Below are positions 7,933 through 12,532 of a stretch of 12,532 bases of DNA, in pieces. The number at the start of each line of letters is the position of its first letter. Position 1 is the stretch's first letter. Both the position numbers and the translations under genes were made by a program. The DNA comes from Holosporales bacterium (GTDB lineage: Bacteria; Pseudomonadota; Alphaproteobacteria; RUG11792): assembly GCA_031267545.1 (NCBI GenBank), contig JAIRYU010000005.1, positions 1 to 12,532 of the forward strand, in the 5' to 3' direction. Below the pieces are notes generated by a model that worked only from the letters and a program-made list of their open reading frames with translations, made no database searches and had not been told where the DNA came from.

Positions 7933-9651
7933 CTAGTAACTCTTGGTATACTTTTTGTACTGGTCGTAAATTTGCGAAATGCCCCATGCCGGGAACATTA
8001 TGTCCTCAATGGGTTTGAAGAGGTATCGTATTTCTAACTGGGCAGCCTTCGCGGTTCTCATGTGTGTTGTTCTGATCAAATTGAACATGTCCATCTGGCA
8101 CGATACCTTTACCAAAGTACCTTGAGTTAGCAGATATGGCCTTATATCCAATGTTCCATCGCCCAGATTTTGAGCAATTTGCAAGCTCGTCTCCGTTACA
8201 TCACGAACATACCGCATGGACTGGTTAATCACCTCCTGCATCGTACGAACACGAACGTCGTCTCCAACCTGCCTCTTAGCGATGGGTACGTAGCATTGAT
8301 CCGGCAAAAACTCTAACCGAAAATATCTAGCATAGCGCGCCCTACCCAACTGCCTAGCAACTTGGAATGGCGCAATCATCATCAGATTCACATGCGGCAT
8401 TCCAAATGGAGTTATGTGCCTCATCTTTATTAATCTCATGTTTAGATTAAGGATCTCTTTGAGGGAAGCTTGTTCGCCATCGCTTACTCCGTGCGATTGC
8501 CTCGCGGCGTCATAAACCGTACGCATGTCACCGGAATAATCCTTTAGTACAACCTCCCAATTTGAAATCACATTTCCATCCATATCCGTAGGCTTTAATG
8601 ACCTATCGATCAATTTCTCCATCGCCGGGACATTCCGACGACGTGTCACAAACTGATTCGCCTCGTTGGACGAGGACAGAGCGTCGTACACCTGAAGGAG
8701 TTGGCTGCGCATCGAAGGGATTATGCGCCCAAGTTCTAATATCTTCTTAATATCCTGTAGTGACAGTGTCACAGTAAATTGCGTCAATTGGCTAAGCGGC
8801 AGAGCCGTCCTTGCTACCTCTCTTGGAACCCCGCTTCCTACCAGCGAAATATACTCGGCATACTTGGCTTTGTAGTCTTCCTCGACAACATTGGACTTCG
8901 GACTAAATAACTCCGGCATCACTGCGTACCTTCCAGATCGCTCTACCCCAGTGTTTCCATGAAGTATCGACAAGGAATCAAATATTGAACACCAGCATTC
9001 TAGCTGAACCCTTCTGCCATTTTCTGATTGGCATTGATAATCAAGGACTCGAATCCTGCAAGTCGATGTCTGATCGAGAGTCGTCCGAGAGATCAACCGC
9101 TCCATTTCCGGATTACAAGTACGCGTAGTTTTGTGTGGATTGTTCGCCATTTCGCTACGATGAGCCTCAAGCTCTTGCTTGGGGCTTGCCGCTACTGAGA
9201 GATTTCTGCGCAGCGCATCAGGAGTCAGCCGCCGTGGATTCACGGTGGCTGGAAAAGTCGGCAATAAGGAATCCACGGTAAATGGAGTTCCTGCCGTTGT
9301 CATGAAGCGTTTTTCACAATCGCTCGAGGGTAAATGGAGGGATACATGTGGTGACGATCCATTTAGTAGCGCCATACGATTCTTGAGGCAAGGCGGCTGC
9401 GTAAATCCCCGGCGTCGAGTGGCGTCACTAAGGCATGGAAGCGCTGCTGTTGACGGTAGAGGATAACTACTAGTGCGCGATAGTAATCCTGCGAACGGGC
9501 ATTTACGGCAAAAATCGCCGTATAGCTTCAGACTTGCCTCAGGCATGCCAAGCAAACATACTACCAAAGCCGAAGTTATGAATTTTAAAATCACCTGAAC
9601 GAAAAACCGCAATTGATTCAACCTTGAGCATAATATGACAAAAAATTTCAC
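7933..9651 (-). CDS. Divergent ThyX-like protein: two tandem ThyX-related segments with broken active-site motifs and a long N-terminal extension
   Basis: ThyX is the flavin-dependent thymidylate synthase (about 220 residues), identified by RHRxxSxNExSxR. This 572-residue ORF holds two related segments. Segment 1 (about 215-325) has ERSGRY, GSGVPREVARTALPLSQLTQF and the following helix, which match the C-terminal half of ThyX; the RHR positions read ILH. Segment 2 (about 365-560) matches a complete ThyX: GDMRTVYDAARQSHG, RHITPFGMPH, VARQLGRARYARYF, then LVKVSCQMDMFNLIR and AAQLEIR. Its motif is R-A-R and the NExSxR part is lost. Residues 1-190 show no ThyX similarity and contain a hydrophobic stretch (16-35) like a signal or membrane segment. 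The start at 9651 is GTG with no clear SD; later ATGs (9546, 9150, 9105) are possible. It follows hda by 46 bp. It could be a non-catalytic paralogue, a decaying gene, or an enzyme with pooled half-sites. Confidence 0.7.
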   Translation of the reverse strand: MKFFVILCSRLNQLRFFVQVILKFITSALVVCLLGMPEASLKLYGDFCRKCPFAGLLSRTSSYPLPSTAALPCLSDATRRRGFTQPPCLKNRMALLNGSSPHVSLHLPSSDCEKRFMTTAGTPFTVDSLLPTFPATVNPRRLTPDALRRNLSVAASPKQELEAHRSEMANNPHKTTRTCNPEMERLISRTTLDQTSTCRIRVLDYQCQSENGRRVQLECWCSIFDSLSILHGNTGVERSGRYAVMPELFSPKSNVVEEDYKAKYAEYISLVGSGVPREVARTALPLSQLTQFTVTLSLQDIKKILELGRIIPSMRSQLLQVYDALSSSNEANQFVTRRRNVPAMEKLIDRSLKPTDMDGNVISNWEVVLKDYSGDMRTVYDAARQSHGVSDGEQASLKEILNLNMRLIKMRHITPFGMPHVNLMMIAPFQVARQLGRARYARYFRLEFLPDQCYVPIAKRQVGDDVRVRTMQEVINQSMRYVRDVTETSLQIAQNLGDGTLDIRPYLLTQGTLVKVSCQMDMFNLIRTTHMRTAKAAQLEIRYLFKPIEDIMFPAWGISQIYDQYKKYTKSY

Positions 9652-9697
9652 AAAATGCTAGGTTCATGGGAAAGCGCCCATTCACGCCTCCCTGCAG

Positions 9698-10441
9698 CTA
9701 TACCGGCGCCGTTAATCCCGAGGAAGGCTTGCTCAAGATATCTCTTATCACGGAAAGCGATACCTTTGCCCTTTTCCCAATGAGCTTGTTGTCTATGGCG
9801 TTAACCCAGTAGTTAAGCGATTCGTACGATCTGTCGATCCTATTTGAGACGTATTCTGCGACTCCCTCTCCGATAGATAACCCTCGTTGAGCCATCATCT
9901 TTTCGATGATCAACGGCATTGCTATTTCATCCGGCTTCTGTATTTTCACGACGCTCATGGACGATACTCTGGATCTTACGTCATTCAGCCTAACTTGCCA
10001 GTTGTTGGGATATGTTTTTGCAGTCACCAGGAGGAATGCGTCATTTGCCTTTACGGTGTTGTATATGTAAAACAGGAGGATGTCATTATCTACCTCGTCC
10101 GCGTCGTCAAGTACGAAAAACTTTTGACGCAGCTCGCCGGAAGCGCCAAACAATTCATCGATGATTCCATGATACGGGTCGATCATATCTGCGTTTAGCC
10201 TGCTAGCCCATATAGTCGCAAGGTATGTCTTCCCTGAGCCCTTTTCTCCCACGAGACAGACAAAGTTTTCACGAACCGCAAATGGCCACTTCTCTAGGAA
10301 ATTGAACGCGTATTCATTACAGGAACTCACAACAAACCCACCAACGTCGCGCGGAAACGTCCACGTAATCGGCAGGACTAATTGTCGAGCTACGGACCCC
10401 AATTCGTTACGGTATTTCGATAACCGCGCCATCCAGTTCAT
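9698..10441 (-). CDS. hda: Hda-like DnaA paralogue, regulator of replication initiation
   Basis: Hda/HdaA is an AAA+ protein that, bound to the DNA-loaded sliding clamp, stimulates DnaA-ATP hydrolysis and so prevents over-initiation. The 247-residue protein has the expected layout: an N-terminal clamp-binding motif QLVLPI (20-25), Walker A GEKGSGKT (65-72), Walker B FFVLDDADE (108-116), a sensor-1/Arg-finger region through RLNDVRSRV (151-159) and sensor-2 Arg204. No DnaA-type DNA-binding domain IV follows, which separates it from DnaA itself. Two Met codons are available (10441 and 10432), both inside the ferredoxin gene, giving a 35-bp overlap; the true start is uncertain and no strong SD is seen. 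Its neighbours trcR and ferredoxin are on the same strand. Confidence 0.9.
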   Translation of the reverse strand: MNWMARLSKYRNELGSVARQLVLPITWTFPRDVGGFVVSSCNEYAFNFLEKWPFAVRENFVCLVGEKGSGKTYLATIWASRLNADMIDPYHGIIDELFGASGELRQKFFVLDDADEVDNDILLFYIYNTVKANDAFLLVTAKTYPNNWQVRLNDVRSRVSSMSVVKIQKPDEIAMPLIIEKMMAQRGLSIGEGVAEYVSNRIDRSYESLNYWVNAIDNKLIGKRAKVSLSVIRDILSKPSSGLTAPV

Positions 10442-10709
10442 CGGATACGACTACCTGGCAAGCCAGCCTAAACGACGAATCAGTATCTGAAAGCGCATCC
10501 AAGATATCCGCTTCCGAATCAGATATGGGCGGCAGCTTATCGTAACGCGTTGAGTCGATAATTACGCAACATGTCCCGCAGACTCCGGCTCCGCGGCATC
10601 CGCCGAATATCTTAACTCCATTTCTGTTTGCCGCTTCGAGAACGGTCTCGCCGTTTTGCGCATCAACCTCTGCAATATCGCTCCCGTGTTTAAAAACAAT
10701 CTTTGGCAT
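10407..10709 (-). CDS. [2Fe-2S] ferredoxin, adrenodoxin type
   Basis: This is a soluble electron carrier of 100 residues with one plant/vertebrate-type [2Fe-2S] cluster. The ligands are Cys38, Cys44 and Cys47 (C-x5-C-x2-C in GGCRGAGVCGTC) and Cys84 (RLACQ). The acidic helix around PISDSEADILDAL is typical of the adrenodoxin/Isc ferredoxin group. Partners could be Fe-S cluster assembly or a monooxygenase; no isc genes are in the window, so the partner is unknown. The start is well supported: TAAGGAG, 7 bases before the ATG, overlaps the trcR stop, so the two genes (11-bp gap) are tightly coupled. Its 3' end overlaps hda by 35 bp. Confidence 0.93.
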   Translation of the reverse strand: MPKIVFKHGSDIAEVDAQNGETVLEAANRNGVKIFGGCRGAGVCGTCCVIIDSTRYDKLPPISDSEADILDALSDTDSSFRLACQVVVSDELDGAVIEIP

Positions 10710-10720
10710 CTGTTAACTCC

Positions 10721-11242
10721 TTAAGCTTTGGCGCGCGTCGCCTTCGCGACTACGCATTCTAACTCCGGCTCGAGGCATAGTCCTAGAGTAACGGGGCTCC
10801 GCGGTTGCAATGTCGCCATGTTCTTATGCGTTTTATTCCTGATCGCTCGAACCGTGTTTTTTGTCGCGCCTATCAAGGCGCAGATATCGCGTTCTTCCAC
10901 TTCCGGGTAGTACCTCAATATCCACGCAACCGCATCTGGTCTATCCTGTCTCTTCGAGAGAGGCGTGTACTTACGCGCAGGCTTCTTATCGCTCGAATAT
11001 AAATTATGCTTCAAGTGTAGAGACGCTTCAGGGTCTTCTTCGCATCTCTTTATTTCATCCGCCGTTAGCTGAGACGATATTATCGGATCGAGCCCAACCA
11101 TCCCAGGCTCCATATCTCCGTCGGCAAGCGCCTCAACTTCCAGTATGTATAATCCGCAAAACTGCGCAATCTGCAAAAACGTCAGCGACGTATTTTCTAG
11201 GAGCCAAATTGCGGTTGCCTTTGGCATTACCGGAAATTCCAC
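10721..11242 (-). CDS. trcR: Cell-cycle transcriptional regulator, DUF1013/TrcR family
   Basis: This is a conserved alphaproteobacterial protein thought to be a transcriptional regulator of the cell cycle. The 173 residues carry the family hallmarks in order: MPKATAIWLLENTSLTF (6-22), QIAQFCGLY (24-32), GMVGLDPI (47-54), KYTPLSKRQDRPDAVAWILR (91-110), a second helix-turn-helix-like region with ALIGATKNTVRAIRNKTH (122-139) and SPVTLGLC (149-156). The start is taken as GTG at 11242, preceded by TAGGTGGG; the ATG at 11227 (MPKATA) is the alternative. Homologues usually have a few residues before MPKATA, favouring GTG. It leads the leftward group trcR-ferredoxin-hda-ThyX-like. A good promoter lies about 40 bp upstream. 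Confidence 0.9.
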   Translation of the reverse strand: MEFPVMPKATAIWLLENTSLTFLQIAQFCGLYILEVEALADGDMEPGMVGLDPIISSQLTADEIKRCEEDPEASLHLKHNLYSSDKKPARKYTPLSKRQDRPDAVAWILRYYPEVEERDICALIGATKNTVRAIRNKTHKNMATLQPRSPVTLGLCLEPELECVVAKATRAKA

Positions 11243-11279
11243 ACACCCACCTAAACCAACGGACCGTCACGATACTGTG

Positions 11280-11308
11280 AGTCTACCTCAATTTCTTGAG
11301 AAACTCAA
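11280..11308 (-). promoter_or_regulatory. Probable sigma-70 promoter of the trcR-ferredoxin-hda group
   Basis: On the minus strand TTGAGT (11308-11303) and TAGACT (11285-11280) are separated by exactly 17 bp. Transcription would begin near 11273, about 30 bp before the GTG start of trcR. The spacer and -35 contain the pentamer arrangement CTCAA-TTTC-TTGAG-AAA-CTCAA (plus-strand reading, 11288-11308), which gives two overlapping inverted repeats and could be an operator. Confidence 0.55.
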
Positions 11309-11432
11309 CTCACGATCATCCCTTTTGTTGAAATAATTCCGTTTCGACGGCCTCGTTGCGTAAACGTTTATGCCGGCCTCAACAAGTGTATTCTTCACAT
11401 TTATGGACGTAAAAATAACTTGACGGATCTGC

Positions 11433-11462
11433 GGACAGCGTTATCCGACGCTGTCCTTTTTT
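11433..11462 (+). terminator. Intrinsic terminator on + with no apparent upstream gene
   Basis: GGACAGCGT (11433-11441) pairs perfectly with ACGCTGTCC (11448-11456) around a 6-base loop and is followed by six T. The minus-strand side continues GCAGATCC, so it points only to the right. Both flanking genes are on the minus strand, so this ends either a small RNA or antisense transcription upstream of trcR. Confidence 0.75.
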
Positions 11463-11526
11463 ACTCAACGTATTCCACACAGCGATATCGTATCGCTCTG
11501 AAAAGCCCGGGAAGTCTGAGCGACGC

Positions 11527-11557
11527 TAGTCGGACCGCCACCGTGAGCGGCCGACTA
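11527..11557. repeat. Long GC-rich hairpin
   Basis: TAGTCGG (11527-11533) pairs with CCGACTA (11551-11557), and CCGC (11535-11538) with GCGG (11547-11550), with one bulged A at 11534 and an 8-base loop. This is 11 bp in total. No T-tract follows on either strand, so it is not a canonical terminator; it could stabilise the 3' end of the upstream minus-strand mRNA. Confidence 0.6.
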
Positions 11558-11650
11558 ACGACATCGCGACGGCGGCATCCCGTATCTGAGCTTTATATCT
11601 GAATCCGCCATGCGCTCATACGCCTACCTGCGCGTCCTGTATATTTGCCG

Positions 11651-12520
11651 CTACATGACCGCGCATCCCCCGCTAGACCCGACCTCGCGCTCCTCCGGGA
11701 CGGGTTCACGCACAGGAGCGGGCCTGGGTTCTGGGGCGGGCTTAGGCTCTTCCGGGTTAAGTTTCCTTTCGACAGACCCGATGTCGCCACCGCCTTGTTC
11801 GCCGACCTCGCGCTCCTCCGGGACGGGTTCACGCTCAGGAGCGGACCTGGGCTCTTCCGGGTTAAGTTTCTTTTTGAGCTCTATCCAGAATTGCTCTGTT
11901 ACGTCATCCTGTTCCGCCTCTTCTCCGTCGACTCCTGTAATATAGATTCCACGGTCAGTTTGGATGCGCATCAACCCAAAGGACTTGATCACTGTGATTG
12001 CGTCATCTGAAATGTTCTTGACCTCGACGTTTCTCAGAATATCCACTAGCGCTGCTCTGATTGCCACGCTTATTTTATCGCTGTCCGCTTGATCGGCCAG
12101 TATTTCCCTGGCCGCGCTCACGGCTGACGCGACGGCGCTTAACAGGTGACTTACGTCTATATCCCCGCACGCTCCGCTTGTTCCTACAATTTCTGTTACG
12201 CGCGCTTCCATCCCGTCTAGATTCCCATCTATGTTTCGTACAATCTCCAATATCCGATCGTTTTCGCTGTCCATCTGCCCTAGCATGTCTTTCGCAAGGT
12301 ATGCTCCTTCCGCCAGAGCAGCCTCCGGATAGAGTATCTGAACGCCCCACTCGCGCGCTTTCGCTGCTACCCTTCCGACCTGACCTACCTCGTCCGCGGT
12401 CATGCTTGCCGGCATGTAAACAATGGGATTATTGGCTCTCTCTCGCTTCGAGAACTGAACTACGTTTGCTATTTTAGCTATTAGCTCCTCGGGACATGTT
12501 GGTTGTCGATACCCGCGCAT
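11651..12520 (-). CDS. Unknown protein with Pro/Glu-rich duplicated tail and C-terminal CaaX box (candidate effector)
   Basis: I do not recognise this 289-residue protein. The start is well supported: AGAGAGGA lies 4 bases before the ATG at 12520. Visible layout: an alpha/beta-looking N-terminal part (about 30-80, including NPIVYMPASMTADEVGQVGR and WGVQILYP); a helical middle (about 80-180); a helix and beta-hairpin ending RIQTDRGIYITG (about 185-196); then a Pro/Glu/Arg-rich tail carrying two copies of a unit beginning KLNPEEP and ending PVPEEREVG. The last four residues are Cys-Ala-Val-Met, a textbook CaaX farnesylation motif after a flexible GSSGG. No signal peptide or membrane segment is present. 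CaaX boxes have no bacterial modifying enzyme but occur in effectors of some intracellular bacteria, so secretion into a eukaryotic host is a reasonable hypothesis, unproven here. The coding strand is T-poor, like the unknown gene at the left edge. Confidence 0.85.
   Translation of the reverse strand: MRGYRQPTCPEELIAKIANVVQFSKRERANNPIVYMPASMTADEVGQVGRVAAKAREWGVQILYPEAALAEGAYLAKDMLGQMDSENDRILEIVRNIDGNLDGMEARVTEIVGTSGACGDIDVSHLLSAVASAVSAAREILADQADSDKISVAIRAALVDILRNVEVKNISDDAITVIKSFGLMRIQTDRGIYITGVDGEEAEQDDVTEQFWIELKKKLNPEEPRSAPEREPVPEEREVGEQGGGDIGSVERKLNPEEPKPAPEPRPAPVREPVPEEREVGSSGGCAVM
11679..11870 (-). repeat. Imperfect tandem duplication in the CaaX-protein tail
   Basis: Two DNA copies are recognisable on the plus strand, 11679-11764 and 11802-11870, offset by 123 bp (41 codons, in frame). 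The first 33 bases are identical and the last 18 or so nearly so. The left copy contains 18 extra bases (TTCTGGGGCGGGCTTAGG), adding a PAPEPR-like hexapeptide. The high DNA identity means a recent duplication. Confidence 0.85.
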
Positions 12521-12532
12521 ATCGTCCTCTCT

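Larger units (their letters stand above)
11243..11650. other. 408-bp gene-free stretch with promoter, terminator and hairpins
   Basis: No convincing coding sequence lies here on either strand. From left to right it holds the trcR promoter (11280-11308, minus), a plus-facing intrinsic terminator (11433-11462), a 7-bp hairpin AGCGATA-TCG-TATCGCT (11481-11497) and a longer hairpin TAGTCGG/CCGACTA continued by CCGC/GCGG with one bulged A (11527-11557). The right end is the 3' flank of the CaaX-ending gene. I saw no tRNA, RNase P, 4.5S or 6S signature. A small plus-strand RNA ending at 11462 is possible. Confidence 0.6.

Noticed and set aside
7918..7934. Hairpin between convergent miaA and the ThyX-like ORF as a terminator
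   Set aside because: Only 4 bp around CCC-TTC-GGG plus outer pairs after a mismatch, and no T-tract on either side.
9043..9058. tRNA T-arm-like sequence (GGATTCGAGTCC on the minus strand)
   Set aside because: No matching acceptor, D or anticodon arms could be folded around it, and it is inside an open coding frame.
9179..9466. 95-codon plus-strand ORF opposite the ThyX-like N-terminal extension
   Set aside because: It starts with TTG, has no SD and no recognisable motif. The minus frame is open much longer and continues into ThyX-related sequence, although the extension itself is poorly understood.
11420..11602. 60-codon plus-strand ORF in the gene-free stretch
   Set aside because: It runs straight through the intrinsic terminator, starts with TTG and has no SD or motif.

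Overview
The window reads as a chromosome segment of an alphaproteobacterium. The best evidence is a DUF1013/TrcR-type cell-cycle regulator, an Hda-like DnaA paralogue next to it, and a zinc-free alphaproteobacterial-type L31. Several traits hint at a host-associated or intracellular lifestyle (possibly Rickettsiales/Holosporales-like): a degenerate ThyX-like protein, a divergent amino-acid symporter, and an unknown protein ending in a eukaryote-style CaaX box. The lifestyle and order are inference. No rRNA, tRNA, CRISPR array or insertion sequence is visible.

Layout. (1) 1-2595, +: the 3' part of a very large protein of unknown function, built from about five diverged modules and open at the left edge. 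A strong hairpin terminator lies between it and convergent rho. (2) 2666-3934, -: transcription terminator Rho. (3) 3935-4073: divergent promoter region with a perfect 16-bp palindrome. (4) 4074-7901, +: L31, a DAACS-family symporter, a GH108 muramidase lipoprotein, a XerC/D recombinase and MiaA, closely packed. (5) 11242-7933, -: trcR, a [2Fe-2S] ferredoxin, hda and a ThyX-like ORF, probably one transcript from a recognisable promoter at 11280-11308. (6) 11243-11650: a 408-bp gene-free stretch with three hairpins, one of which is an intrinsic terminator facing +, where no gene is apparent. (7) 12520-11651, -: a 289-residue unknown protein with a Pro/Glu-rich duplicated tail ending Cys-Ala-Val-Met.

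The centre is housekeeping: translation (L31, MiaA), termination (Rho), chromosome resolution (XerC/D) and replication/cell-cycle control (Hda, TrcR). The two unknown genes at the edges stand apart. Both have T-poor coding strands and neither shows a signal peptide in the visible sequence. They also appear to share a helix plus beta-hairpin module (around window nt 46-165 in one and 11925-12055 in the other). The CaaX terminus makes the right-hand protein a candidate secreted effector that a host could prenylate, and the shared module suggests the two may belong to one family. The other unusual gene is the ThyX-like ORF, in which the catalytic motif is incomplete in both of two tandem ThyX-related segments.
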